Source: Opitutales bacterium (GTDB taxonomy: Bacteria > Verrucomicrobiota > Verrucomicrobiia > Opitutales > JAJFLR01). Taken from it: 64,000 nucleotides of DNA. Location of the stretch: the NCBI GenBank assembly GCA_021772565.1, contig JAJFLR010000097.1:1-64000 (forward strand), given 5' to 3'. The position numbers and the translations under genes are program-made. The notes beneath the pieces were generated by a model. The model had not been told where the DNA came from. It worked only from the letters and a program-made list of their open reading frames with translations, and did no database searches. Within the stretch, counting starts at the first letter, position 1; each line of letters starts with the position of its first letter. Below, piece by piece: positions 48,109 to 57,152 of this stretch.

Positions 48109-49704
48109 TTAGACGTATTCGTAGTTATTAGAAAATTTATTTTCGATTAGTTCGTGTGCAATGAGACGATCATCAAACGGTTCAACAACTGAATTTATTT
48201 CCTGATATGTCTCATGTCCTTTACCGGCAATTAGTATACAGTCACCACTTTTTGCAGCATCAATAGCCGATTTTATTGCCCATCTTCGGTCTTCTTCAAA
48301 AATGATTCTGTTACTATCTGTAAGCCCTTCTTTCATGTCATTAAAAATTGACGCTATTGACTCATTCCTCGGATTATCCGAAGTAGCCCACGCTAAATCA
48401 GCATATTGCTGAACTGCCTTTGTCATTAACGGCCTTTTTTTTCGATCTCTGTTTCCACCACATCCAAAGATTACAATTAATTTTCCCGCTGTGATTTCTC
48501 GTAACATCGACAATGTATTTTTTAACGCATCATCAGTATGAGCATAATCAACTAATACGTTATAAGGCTGACCGGCTGACACGGGTTCCATTCTTCCCGG
48601 CACGCCCTGAAAATCTTTCAAATATTGCACAGATTCACTAACGTCTATGCCTAAAGTATAACAAATCGCCAGGGCCGCCAAAATATTACTCACATTATAT
48701 TTGCCCAGCATTGATGTCATTACTGTTGTATTTCCATCCGGCCAGGTAACATTGAATGTCACTCCATTATCACTGAACTTAATATCAGACCCAAATATTG
48801 TCGCGGCTTTTGTCATTCCAAAAGTCACCAAATTGACATCATTTGGGATGAGGTCTAATAACTTATCCGAGTAATTATCATCAATATTTATTACAGCATT
48901 TTGTGGTTTATGTCCCGTTTCACCGGTGAACAATTTACTCTTAACAGTAAAATATTCTTCGAAGGTTTTATGATAATCGATATGGTCACGAGTTAAATTT
49001 AAAAACGCTGCGATATTAAAGTTAATGTCATTTACTCTGGCTTGATCAATACCGTGAGAACTCACCTCCATAACAGCATGGGTGCAATTGTTTGACTTTA
49101 TTTGCGAAAGTATCTTGTGAATTTCTATTGCTTCAGGAGTTGTGTGATCTGCCGGTAATGATTTATTGCCCAGTGCATATTTTATTGTTCCTATCATTCC
49201 GGTTTTTTTACTGGCACTGTTTAAAATGTGATGTACCAGATAGGTCACGGTTGTTTTCCCATTTGTGCCGGTGATACCAATCATATTTAAAGACTGATCC
49301 GGATAATTATAGAATCGTTGTGCGATAGTGCCTAAAGTAACTCGACAATCTTCAACTTGAATTACCGGAACTTTTTTATCGGAAATTTCTTGATCTGTTA
49401 TGATGGCGACTGCACCTCTATAAATTGCTTCATCAATAAATTTATTACCATCAAACCTGCTGCCTTTTATTGCAAAGTATAAACTGCCGGGAGTTATTTT
49501 TATACTGTTAGTGCAAAGATTATCAACATTGCATTCCAGACTGCCGTTAGAATGAATTATCGATAAATCATTCAAGAGTATTTTTAAGTTTTGATTATTA
49601 TTATTGAAATAATTTTTATTTTGACTCAACAAATTGAGCGTGTACGAGAGCAATACCGGCGACGCATTCAATAGTTTAATTCCCTGTAACATCGGACTTA
49701 TCAT
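48109..49704 (-). CDS. murE: UDP-MurNAc-Ala-Glu:meso-DAP ligase
   Basis: This 531-residue Mur ligase adds the third residue of the stem peptide. It has the ATP loop GITGTNGKTTVTYLVHHIL (about 141-159), HTTPEA, the active-site EVSSHGIDQARV and the DNPRNE motif (near 441). The last is the fingerprint of enzymes that use meso-diaminopimelate, so the cell wall should be of the DAP type. The N-terminus is about 40 residues longer than usual and Asn-rich. The chosen start overlaps the ftsI stop by 4 bases, which supports it. Confidence 0.95.
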   Translation of the reverse strand: MISPMLQGIKLLNASPVLLSYTLNLLSQNKNYFNNNNQNLKILLNDLSIIHSNGSLECNVDNLCTNSIKITPGSLYFAIKGSRFDGNKFIDEAIYRGAVAIITDQEISDKKVPVIQVEDCRVTLGTIAQRFYNYPDQSLNMIGITGTNGKTTVTYLVHHILNSASKKTGMIGTIKYALGNKSLPADHTTPEAIEIHKILSQIKSNNCTHAVMEVSSHGIDQARVNDINFNIAAFLNLTRDHIDYHKTFEEYFTVKSKLFTGETGHKPQNAVINIDDNYSDKLLDLIPNDVNLVTFGMTKAATIFGSDIKFSDNGVTFNVTWPDGNTTVMTSMLGKYNVSNILAALAICYTLGIDVSESVQYLKDFQGVPGRMEPVSAGQPYNVLVDYAHTDDALKNTLSMLREITAGKLIVIFGCGGNRDRKKRPLMTKAVQQYADLAWATSDNPRNESIASIFNDMKEGLTDSNRIIFEEDRRWAIKSAIDAAKSGDCILIAGKGHETYQEINSVVEPFDDRLIAHELIENKFSNNYEYV

Positions 49705-51482
49705 AGTTCAATCTTCCATGCTAAAATGTTATCATCTTTTCTTTCCGGCTCTTTAATTGCCATATATGAAATTAATTGTTCAGCGATATTTTTAAAAGCG
49801 GGTGCAGCAAATTTCCCTCCATAACCAGCACCATCAGATTTTGGTTCATCGATAAAAACTGATATAACCAGTCTGGGTTTTGTGGCTGGAAAAAATCCTA
49901 CAAATGATGCAATATGCTTTTCGCTGGTATATTCACCGTTGACTAATTTTCGAGTGGTTCCTGTTTTTCCGGCTACCTGAAATCCGGGAATATTTGCTTT
50001 CGGAGCCGTTCCCCCGGTTTCAACTGTTTTCATTAAAATATTAGACATTATTTTAGCAGTATGGGCACTGATAACTTTTCTAATAGCAGCGGGTTTTGCC
50101 AATCCAACTCTGTTTTTGTTTTCATCGTAAAGTTGTCGTGAAATAATTGGAGTCATTAGCACTCCTTCGTTAGCTATTACTGAGTATGCCATATGAATTT
50201 GCATAGGAGTGGCCGCTATACTATAGCCTATCGGCATACGGCTTATTGTTAGAGCATCCCATTTGTCTACTGGGTGCAAAATTCCCTTTTCTTCAATGCC
50301 AGGGGAAAAGCCTGTGGCACGACCAAACCCAAATTCTTTTGCATAGTGATATAATCTTTTTTCTCCTAGCCTTATGCCAACTTGGGATGTCCCCCTATTA
50401 CTTGATTTACTCAGAATTTGCCAGACAGGCAGTTTTTCAAATTGTTTGTGGTCCGTAGGTAATTTTAGTTTTTTTCCTTTATAAACTGCAGTTGGATTTG
50501 CACAGTTAAATATCATTTCCGGTTGAACCACCTGATCCTCAATTGCACCGCTAATTACAACTGACTTAAAAGTTGATCCGGGTTCAATCACATCTGCTAT
50601 TGCCCGATTGCGCATTTCATTCAAAGAGTATTTTCTAAATTTATTTGGGTTAAATGTTGGATAGTTGGCTAACCCTAAAATAAAGCCTGTTGACGGATCA
50701 CTAACGATGATGGTTGCTGATTTAGGCGTATAGTTATCACTAATTACTACGAGCTCGCTCTCTACAATATTTTGAATTACTCGATCTATTGTGAGTCCAA
50801 TATCCCATCCATTTGACGAATTAATTTCCCTGCTGCGAAATTGACTCAGTTCATTTCTTTTTCCATCGCGTTCTGTTTCGTACCAACCTCTATGACCTTG
50901 TAGAAATTTATTAAAGAAACGTTCAACACCGATTACCGGTGTACCTTCATTGTTAACAAAACCAATAATGTGGGAAGCTAAAGATTCATTGGGATAGTAG
51001 CGTATATGTTTTCTGTTCCCATAAATCCCTTTAATTTTTAATGCCAGAATTTTATTATACGTGTCGTTATCAATTTTGTCTGCAATTTTTCGCCACTGAA
51101 TTAACTTAACCTTCTTTTGGTTTTGATTTAACTTCCAGGATTTTGTTGTTACTTTCTCTGTAATTTCATCTAGTGGAATAGCTAAAATATCAGCTAATTG
51201 GGGTAGCTTTACTTCATCTTCATTTTTAAAAGTTTGTGGATCAACTCCCAACTCTACAAAACTGTGAGTAGTCGCCAATAAGTTACCTCTTGAATCTAGA
51301 ATATTCCCACGTTTAGTATCTTTTACAACTATGCTGTGATGATTATTTTTGGCAATTTCTGCAAGTTCGTTTTTCGTAATTATTTGAATATAGACTAAGC
51401 GTATGAGCAATACAGAAAAACATAGCGATACTGTAGTAACTATAAACCTGATGCGCCATGACTGTATGTTTATATTTTTCAT
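49701..51482 (-). CDS. ftsI: Septal peptidoglycan transpeptidase (class B PBP)
   Basis: This 593-residue protein has a single N-terminal membrane helix (about 11-31), a pedestal domain (RGNILDSRGNLLATT) and a penicillin-binding transpeptidase domain. Its three motifs are the nucleophile Ser in EPGSTFKS (about 302), KSSNRG (about 361) and AGKTGTT (about 507). It cross-links septal peptidoglycan made by FtsW. There is no PASTA domain. It shares one base with ftsL upstream and overlaps murE by 4 bases. Confidence 0.96.
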   Translation of the reverse strand: MKNINIQSWRIRFIVTTVSLCFSVLLIRLVYIQIITKNELAEIAKNNHHSIVVKDTKRGNILDSRGNLLATTHSFVELGVDPQTFKNEDEVKLPQLADILAIPLDEITEKVTTKSWKLNQNQKKVKLIQWRKIADKIDNDTYNKILALKIKGIYGNRKHIRYYPNESLASHIIGFVNNEGTPVIGVERFFNKFLQGHRGWYETERDGKRNELSQFRSREINSSNGWDIGLTIDRVIQNIVESELVVISDNYTPKSATIIVSDPSTGFILGLANYPTFNPNKFRKYSLNEMRNRAIADVIEPGSTFKSVVISGAIEDQVVQPEMIFNCANPTAVYKGKKLKLPTDHKQFEKLPVWQILSKSSNRGTSQVGIRLGEKRLYHYAKEFGFGRATGFSPGIEEKGILHPVDKWDALTISRMPIGYSIAATPMQIHMAYSVIANEGVLMTPIISRQLYDENKNRVGLAKPAAIRKVISAHTAKIMSNILMKTVETGGTAPKANIPGFQVAGKTGTTRKLVNGEYTSEKHIASFVGFFPATKPRLVISVFIDEPKSDGAGYGGKFAAPAFKNIAEQLISYMAIKEPERKDDNILAWKIEL

Positions 51483-51838
51483 TAATTTTGTACTGCAGCC
51501 ATATTAATGGTTTTCTTAATGATTTTTGGCCCGTTAAAACTTAAATTTATTATTTGATTATTTTCAGGGGGTTGTAAGTTCAGTTTTAATGATTTTGATC
51601 GAGCTATTAAATTTTTGGGACTTTCTGCTGTGGCAATTTTTGAGTCAATTTGCTGAACATCTTTGTACGAACGACTTATAGAGCGTTCCAAATTTTTTAT
51701 GTTTTCTGCTGACTGAGAAATATTATTTCGAATCTTAATAATGTACAATCCACCACCAGTCATTATCAGTAGATTCAGCACTACGAGACCAAAGAACAGA
51801 TAAAGTATGATGGTTTTTTTATTAGGTTTTTTATTCAT
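51482..51838 (-). CDS. ftsL: FtsL-like bitopic division protein
   Basis: This 118-residue protein has one membrane segment (ILYLFFGLVVLNLLIMTGGGLYII, about 11-34) followed by a short heptad coiled coil (NISQSAENIKNLERSISRSYKDVQQIDSKI is its span, residues 39-68) and a C-terminal tail. Sequence similarity to other FtsL proteins is always weak; the call rests on topology and its position between rsmH and ftsI. FtsL, with FtsB and FtsQ, activates FtsWI. It overlaps rsmH by 4 bases. Confidence 0.75.
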   Translation of the reverse strand: MNKKPNKKTIILYLFFGLVVLNLLIMTGGGLYIIKIRNNISQSAENIKNLERSISRSYKDVQQIDSKIATAESPKNLIARSKSLKLNLQPPENNQIINLSFNGPKIIKKTINMAAVQN

Positions 51839-52758
51839 GAGTTAGATAATTTCTTCAGCACACGCATTTTGGCTGATCGTGCTCTTCGGTTAATTTCACA
51901 TTCGTCGTCACCAGGTTGTATCGGTCGTCTCGTTAATATTTCTGCGTAAGAAGTGCGGGATTGCTGAGGGGTCTGATCTTCTTTATGGATTGGCTGGCCG
52001 GCCATTTTTCTAAAGTAACGTTTTACAATTCGGTCTTCCAATGAATGAAAACTGATCACAGCGAGTATTCCGCCAGGCGATAATTTTTCAAATGCTATCG
52101 GTAAGGCTTTTTCTATAAACTCTAGCTCGCGGTTAATATAAATTCTTAGACCTTGAAATACTTTTGTTGCCGGATGTATACGTCTCGAGCCGGCAATCTT
52201 TCCTTTGGCCTTTACGACAAGATCGGCAAATGATTGTGTTTCACTCAATATGCCTGTTCCTCTGGCAGCAAAAATTTTATAAACAATCCTGTGCCAGCTT
52301 GGTTCTTCACCAAAATTGCGTATTGCCTTTACCAATTCATTGCGCGGTGCGGTTTCTAAAAACTCTGATGCTGTCAGATCGGTGCGTCTATCAAAACGCA
52401 TATCTAATGGGCCATCGTACTTAAATGAAAAACCGCGCTCTTTTGAATCCACATGAAATGAAGATAATCCTAAATCAAATATAGCGCCTGCATAGCCACT
52501 TCCCGGGATCCGGTCCAGATTAGAGAAATTTACATTATGAAAATTGAATTGCTGTGGATATTTTGTATGCAAAATCTTTGCTCTATCAATTGCTTCATGA
52601 TCACAATCGAGTGCGGTTATTTTTATATTTTTTGCTGACTCTAATATTGCTTCACTATGTCCGCCTCCACCAAATGTACAATCCAAATACCAATATCCCT
52701 CACTGGGCGTAAGAGCCTTCAGAACCTCCTTTTTTAACACAGGTTGATGGCCGTCCAT
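51835..52758 (-). CDS. rsmH: 16S rRNA m4C1402 N4-methyltransferase RsmH (MraW)
   Basis: The enzyme methylates N4 of C1402 in 16S rRNA. The start is placed at MDGHQPVLKKEVLKAL, which matches the conserved RsmH N-terminus and gives 307 residues; an in-frame upstream Met at 52797 would add 13 unconserved residues and overlap the small gene before it. Motifs are the SAM-binding YLDCTFGGGGHSEAIL, FDLGLSSFHVD, the GPLDMRFDR core and VISFHSLEDRIVKRYF. It overlaps ftsL by 4 bases. Confidence 0.93.
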   Translation of the reverse strand: MDGHQPVLKKEVLKALTPSEGYWYLDCTFGGGGHSEAILESAKNIKITALDCDHEAIDRAKILHTKYPQQFNFHNVNFSNLDRIPGSGYAGAIFDLGLSSFHVDSKERGFSFKYDGPLDMRFDRRTDLTASEFLETAPRNELVKAIRNFGEEPSWHRIVYKIFAARGTGILSETQSFADLVVKAKGKIAGSRRIHPATKVFQGLRIYINRELEFIEKALPIAFEKLSPGGILAVISFHSLEDRIVKRYFRKMAGQPIHKEDQTPQQSRTSYAEILTRRPIQPGDDECEINRRARSAKMRVLKKLSNS

Positions 52759-52777
52759 ATATTTTAAATTCGATGAG

Positions 52778-53002
52778 CTATGTGGATATAATAGCATTGA
52801 TTAAGTTTCTCCATCCGGGGGAACGTTCATTTCCCTTCTTCTTAAAATTGATATCGTTTTTAACAAAACGACCTCTTGGAATATCCGTGTTTAAATCAGG
52901 TAATGTCGGAAATTCCCAAACTGTGTAATGACGAGTTTCGCCATTTCGATTTCTTCCATTGTTTAAAATTGAATTATTTCGAGTATTTAAGTTATTTAAC
53001 AT
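52778..53002 (-). CDS. Small basic protein (74 aa) between mraZ and rsmH
   Basis: This short frame lies between the mraZ stop (53007) and the rsmH start (52758), with 4- and 19-base gaps and nothing overlapping if rsmH starts as I propose. The protein is Asn/Arg-rich (MLNNLNTRNNSILNNGRNRN), then has a more ordered HYTVWEFPTLPDLNTDIPRG and a basic C-terminus. It has no membrane segment or recognised domain. It may be a genuine small dcw gene, or an open frame produced by chance in an otherwise compact operon. Confidence 0.55.
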   Translation of the reverse strand: MLNNLNTRNNSILNNGRNRNGETRHYTVWEFPTLPDLNTDIPRGRFVKNDINFKKKGNERSPGWRNLINAIIST

Positions 53003-53006
53003 TTTT

Positions 53007-53468
53007 CTATATGTCTAATTCTCCTAACGCATCGACTATATTTAATTCTTTTTCTGTTTCTGATTTAGCGTATTTCTCAGTACTCCAAATTTGAAAAGCT
53101 TTTCCTGTCCCAACTAGCGTTACTTCTTTATTAATTTCGGCGTGTTGGAGTAATTTTTCGGGAATGTTTATTCTGCCTAGACTATCGCAGCTAAACTTAA
53201 CGGCTTTAGAGAAAATGCTTCGCAGTATCATCTGTCCTCTGATGTTGCCTTCTCTGATTTCATTTGTTTTGGCGAAAAGCTCTTTTTGCTTTTGCGGCGG
53301 GTATACATTGATCCAGCCATTTGGATGTGGCCAAGCCAGATAAAAATTATGCTCCTTCAAATTATCATCTTTAACCCTCCAGCATGAAGGTACGGACACT
53401 CTCTTTTTAACATCTAAATTGTGTAAAAATTCGCCGACGTAGGTTGGTTGATTATCTGAGACTTCCAT
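53007..53468 (-). CDS. mraZ: Transcriptional regulator MraZ
   Basis: This 153-residue protein has two SpoVT/AbrB-like halves. The first contains YVGEFLHNLDVKKRVSVPSCWR and the second SKAVKFSCDSLGRINIPEKLLQHAEI; both keep the D-x-x-x-R-x-x-x-P core. MraZ forms a ring-shaped oligomer and represses its own dcw promoter by binding direct repeats. Such repeats are present 22-57 bases upstream. It is the first gene of the 17-gene cluster. Confidence 0.93.
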   Translation of the reverse strand: MEVSDNQPTYVGEFLHNLDVKKRVSVPSCWRVKDDNLKEHNFYLAWPHPNGWINVYPPQKQKELFAKTNEIREGNIRGQMILRSIFSKAVKFSCDSLGRINIPEKLLQHAEINKEVTLVGTGKAFQIWSTEKYAKSETEKELNIVDALGELDI

Positions 53469-53489
53469 GGTGTATAAGAGCAGTATTTC

Positions 53490-53525
53490 CCACTTTCAAC
53501 CACTTCTTACCACTTTATCCCACTT
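53490..53525 (-). promoter_or_regulatory. Four MraZ-binding direct repeats upstream of mraZ
   Basis: On the minus strand the hexamer AAGTGG occurs four times with an exact 10-bp period (plus-strand CCACTT beginning at 53490, 53500, 53510 and 53520). This matches the known MraZ operator style of GTGG-type boxes repeated every 10 bp, which lets one MraZ ring contact several boxes on one DNA face. It lies just upstream of mraZ, so it should mediate autoregulation of the whole dcw cluster. The remaining part of the divergent gap to 53725 shows nothing further that I can name. Confidence 0.85.
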
Positions 53526-53725
53526 CGTCAAGAACTTTTTATGAAAATTATAGCTAATCTTAATAATTCACTTGACTAAACTCGTTATTATCAACTAAAT
53601 GCTTAGTTATTCGCATGTTACTGACATAAGTCATTAGGTATTTGTTAGTTTTGTCAATAATTAATAAAATTTTAATAATAACTGTTTTCTAATGTTTATA
53701 AGGTGAGCCTTTAAGTCATTATTTT

Positions 53726-54493
53726 ATGGCAGATCCCAAACAAAAAACTAAAATCGCACGACTCGATGATTTGTTGGTAATTCAAGGTCACTGTGAATCA
53801 AAAACCCGAGCTAAAAGTATAATTCTAGCGGGTAAGGTAAAGCATGGGACAGATGTTCTTGATAAAGCAGGCAAAACTTATCCAGTTGATTTGCCGTTAA
53901 CGATTCAAGCTCCCCCGCCCTATGTTAGTAGAGGCGGCTTTAAACTGGCAGGATTTTTGGACAAACTGCAATTGAATTTGACTGGGAAAAGTGCCCTGGA
54001 TATCGGTGCATCAACCGGCGGTTTTACAGATTGTCTATTACAGCGGAACGTGAAAGCAGTTACCTGTGTTGATGTAGGACGGGGTCAGCTGCATGCAAAA
54101 TTAGTTGAGGATTCCCGGGTAACAAATATTGAGAAAACTAATGTCCGTTATTTAACTGAAAAAATGTTACCATTGAACGAATATAATATCGTCGTAATTG
54201 ACGTATCGTTCATTTCGTTAAAAAAAATTCTGCTACCGGTTTGGCAATTCGTTGAATCTGGCGGGCATCTTTTGGCGTTAGTCAAACCGCAGTTTGAAGC
54301 ACATAAAAAAGAAGTAGATAAAACAAAAGGAATTATTAAAGACTCGGAGATTCACCAAAGAGTATTAAGCGAGATTAGAGAATTTGCCGAAAAAAATTTA
54401 GTGCATGCCGATGAGATTGGTTTTATGGAATCAGCGATTAAAGGCACCGACGGTAATAAAGAATTTTTATTGGCCTATGTGAATGGAAAATAA
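53726..54493 (+). CDS. tlyA: TlyA-family rRNA 2'-O-methyltransferase
   Basis: This 255-residue protein has an N-terminal S4 RNA-binding domain (RLDDLLVIQGHCESKTRAKS, about 10-70) and an FtsJ-like methyltransferase domain. The linker PYVSRGGFKLAGFLD is diagnostic, followed by the SAM loop ALDIGASTGGFTDCLLQ (about 90-106), the acidic VTCVDVGRGQL and VIDVSFISLKK. Known relatives methylate ribose 2'-OH of cytidines in 16S and 23S rRNA, or act as haemolysin-like proteins by older naming. It is divergent from mraZ. A broken second copy lies about 1.9 kb downstream. Confidence 0.88.
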   Translation: MADPKQKTKIARLDDLLVIQGHCESKTRAKSIILAGKVKHGTDVLDKAGKTYPVDLPLTIQAPPPYVSRGGFKLAGFLDKLQLNLTGKSALDIGASTGGFTDCLLQRNVKAVTCVDVGRGQLHAKLVEDSRVTNIEKTNVRYLTEKMLPLNEYNIVVIDVSFISLKKILLPVWQFVESGGHLLALVKPQFEAHKKEVDKTKGIIKDSEIHQRVLSEIREFAEKNLVHADEIGFMESAIKGTDGNKEFLLAYVNGK

Positions 54494-55023
54494 TTATCAA
54501 TGCGAGGAATGAAATGACATAACGGTCCACCATATCTGTGCGATTATATGGTTTACAAACACTTGAACGATCAAACTGAATTAACAGAGCATGGCTTGCC
54601 GCCAGAGCTACTTAGCTACGCCCATTGGGTGCAGATTCCATTGCTGTCATGAGTTCTTCCAATGGCACGTTTTTTGCGTTAGGCTTTATTTTTTGTCTTC
54701 TCACTATTTAGTTTATTTGTATAAACTAAACATTTGTCCAAGTAATTTTTTTCTTTTTAATTTACTTTTCGGAAATTTATTTTAGTAGATGCTCTAACCA
54801 GTATCTAACTATTAAGTTTTCAATTTTTATTTGCCAACGAACAGTACATATACTCCTTAATTAAAATATCTCATACATATAATCTGCCAATACTAAATTT
54901 ACAATTGTCAGTAGTAGACACAATTATATTGATAAATAATATTTTATTAGTCTTGATGAACTTTATTTATACTATTCGCTAGGTAACATACAATTGGAAT
55001 ATCAGTTGAAAGTACAATTCTAA
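54494..55023. other. Intergenic stretch between tlyA and ppa
   Basis: No convincing gene. A 34-codon frame starts at 54548 (begins MVYKHLNDQTELTEHGLPPE) and could be a gene remnant, but nothing supports its translation. The second half is AT-rich and probably carries the ppa promoter; I see no clear hexamers with correct spacing. Confidence 0.4.
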
Positions 55024-55731
55024 ATGATAAAAAGAAAAACGTATGTCTTTGTCAGTTTGACCGTAGTCTTTACATTTATTCTATTTGGATGCGTTAGGTC
55101 AAATAAGAGTAACACTGGTAATCATGCGGCAAATTTAACTCTTGATGACCAATTTACGCTCACCGGAAAGAAACATTTTGTTCAAGATTACCCACCCACT
55201 GATTCTTCAGGAAACTTAAATGTTGTTGTCGAAATCCCAGCTGGAACCAATGACAAATGGGAGGTGGATAAGACTACAGGGAAACTTAAATGGGAAATTA
55301 AAAAAGGTAAACCAAGGGTTGTAATGTATCTTGGATATCCGGGAAATTACGGTATGGTTCCCAGGACACTTCTGTCAAAAGATGTGGGTGGTGACGGTGA
55401 TCCACTAGATGTCATAATCATCGGCCCTGCTGTTCCAGGAGGTAGTGTTGTGAAAGCGCGCCCTATTGGTGTTTTAAAGTTGCTCGATGATGGAGAACAA
55501 GATGACAAGATAATCGCAATTTTACTTGATTCACCTCTTGTTGCAGTTTCCACAATCGATGATTTGTGGCACGAATACAAAGGGATAACAGGAATCCTCG
55601 AAATTTGGTTCTCAAATTATAAAGGGCCGGGGAGAATGTTGTCAAAAGGATTTGGTAGCTTAGCTGAAGCGCAGCTTGTAATCAATGCTGCTGTCGAAGC
55701 ATATAATAATGAGCATTCAATATCTAAATAA
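55024..55731 (+). CDS. ppa: Family I inorganic pyrophosphatase with lipoprotein signal
   Basis: This 235-residue protein has an N-terminal signal and a lipobox with Cys23 (FILFGCVRS), followed by a linker and a full family I pyrophosphatase domain. Active-site stretches are YPGNYGMVPRTL, the metal-binding GGDGDPLDVIII and RPIGVLKLLDDGEQDDKIIAI, all conserved. The enzyme hydrolyses pyrophosphate to two phosphates. Family I enzymes are normally cytoplasmic; the lipobox places this one in the envelope, facing the periplasm. It may scavenge phosphate from extracellular pyrophosphate. It lies between the intact methyltransferase gene and its decayed copy. Confidence 0.9.
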   Translation: MIKRKTYVFVSLTVVFTFILFGCVRSNKSNTGNHAANLTLDDQFTLTGKKHFVQDYPPTDSSGNLNVVVEIPAGTNDKWEVDKTTGKLKWEIKKGKPRVVMYLGYPGNYGMVPRTLLSKDVGGDGDPLDVIIIGPAVPGGSVVKARPIGVLKLLDDGEQDDKIIAILLDSPLVAVSTIDDLWHEYKGITGILEIWFSNYKGPGRMLSKGFGSLAEAQLVINAAVEAYNNEHSISK

Positions 55732-55820
55732 TTTAAGTTTATCAAATCGGTAAACTGTGCAAATATTACTTGAAATATCAACTGGAAAAGCACTAGTTAT
55801 CAACACGAGTATTGATTTTA

Positions 55821-56250
55821 ATGGCAGCAATTTTGGACAAATTGCAATTGGATTTGGTCGGTAAAAATGCCCTGAATATCGGTGCCTCAACTGGTGGCTT
55901 TACAGATTGTCTATTACAGAGGAACGTGAAAGCAGTTACCTGTGTTGGTGTAGGACGGGGTCAGCTGCATGCAAAATTAGTTGAGGATTCCCGGGTAACA
56001 AATATTGAGAAGACTAATGCCCGTTATTTAAGTGATGAAGTGTTACGATTGAGCGAATATAATATTGTCGTAGTTGATGTATCGTTCATTTCGTTAAAAT
56101 AAATTCTGCTACCGGTATGGCCATTCGTTGAATCGGGCGGGCATCTTTTGGCGTTAGTCAAATCGCAGTTTGAAGCACTTATAGCAATTACAATTCTTTT
56201 TGGCAGACACTATAAAAAAATGAAGTAGATAAAACAAATGTGATTTTATG
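55821..56250 (+). pseudogene. Decayed partial copy of the TlyA methyltransferase gene
   Basis: The sequence matches the methyltransferase gene from about codon 74 onward, with long identical stretches (for example the blocks around 55910-56010). The S4 domain is absent. The SAM-site Asp in VTCVDVGRG is Gly here (VTCVGVGRG). A stop codon interrupts the frame at 56100-56102, where the intact gene has an AAA run. About 34 bases (ATAGCAATTACAATTC...) are inserted near 56180-56215. It is a partial duplication in decay. Because the ppa gene sits between the two copies, the rearrangement probably included this region. Confidence 0.9.
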
Positions 56251-56358
56251 ATTTTGCTAAGAATATGACAGATGAATTACCTCCTATTTTTCTTGAGTGT
56301 TTGTGGGCGTTTCAATACCTACGCCTAGCTGCATTCTTCTAGAAAAGCCGGGAATTAT

Positions 56359-56411
56359 TTGACACGGCAATTAATTTCCATAGAAATGATTTCTATACAA
56401 ATGATTTCTAT
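56359..56411 (+). promoter_or_regulatory. Promoter with palindromic and direct-repeat operator before marR
   Basis: TTGACA at 56359-56364 is followed after 16 bases by TAGAAA at 56381-56386, a fair sigma-70 pair. The exact palindrome ATAGAAATGATTTCTAT (56380-56396) overlaps the -10 element. The 13-mer AAATGATTTCTAT recurs 15 bases later (56384 and 56399). This is the expected layout for an autorepressing MarR dimer, and the marR start is 37 bases downstream of the palindrome. Confidence 0.6.
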
Positions 56412-56432
56412 TCTAATTATTACGGCACAAAT

Positions 56433-57044
56433 ATGAAAAAACTAGCAACAGAACAGGTTGTAGAGCAGGTAATTCCTTCTGCCATATCAATGCCCATAGT
56501 TCCCAAAGAAAGGTATGACTTGCGTATTTTGAGTTCCATTCGACGTATCATTCGCTCGGTGGATATTTATTCGAGAAAACTCGCCCAGGAACATGGAGTC
56601 ACTGTTCCGCAGCTGCTTTGCATGCTCAAAGTGGATGAGCTTGGCCCTTTGACAATTAAGGAGCTAAGCGAAGAGGTGTTTCTCAACCCCAGCACTATCG
56701 TCGGCATTGTAGACCGACTGGAAAAACATGATGTTTTTACTCGCGAACGTTCCGTTAAAGACCGTCGCTGTGTCCGTATTTACTTAACTGAAAAAGGCAG
56801 GGAAATGGTCGCCCAGTCTCCTTCTCCTTTGCAGGATTCATTAGCTACCTCAATTGACAATTTACCTGAACTCGAAAGAGCCACCATCGCCTTGTCCCTC
56901 GAAAAGATTCTGGAAATGATGGACAAAAACCCCGTCGCCATTGAAGCCACTGTTATTTCTCAAGAAACGGCACCGGTTCTTGAAACTTCACCGGACTTGA
57001 AAGAAGACAAAGGTATTGTTCCGAAGATGAAAAATAAAAACTAA
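56433..57044 (+). CDS. MarR-family transcriptional regulator
   Basis: This 203-residue protein has a winged-helix core at about 30-150: VTVPQLLCMLKVDELGPLTIKELSEEVFLNPSTIVGIVDRLEKHDVFTRERSVKDRRCVRIYLTEKGRE spans helices 2-4 and the DRR wing. Long N- and C-terminal tails of about 30 and 45 residues, Pro/Glu-rich, are unusual. MarR proteins are dimeric repressors released by small ligands. The gene heads a set with a methyltransferase and an OpuC-type importer, which are the likely targets together with its own promoter. Confidence 0.88.
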   Translation: MKKLATEQVVEQVIPSAISMPIVPKERYDLRILSSIRRIIRSVDIYSRKLAQEHGVTVPQLLCMLKVDELGPLTIKELSEEVFLNPSTIVGIVDRLEKHDVFTRERSVKDRRCVRIYLTEKGREMVAQSPSPLQDSLATSIDNLPELERATIALSLEKILEMMDKNPVAIEATVISQETAPVLETSPDLKEDKGIVPKMKNKN

Positions 57045-57152
57045 ATTTATTAATTTAGGATATCCTGGCACAATCAATTCATGCTCAAGCAGAAAAAGGA
57101 GCCTGCTTTATTAAAAACTATATCAATTAGAACAACTTAAACCTTGAAAACC

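Noticed and set aside
54591-54785. 64-codon frame after tlyA
   Set aside because: The translation is Cys/Phe-rich and unstructured, with no plausible start context.
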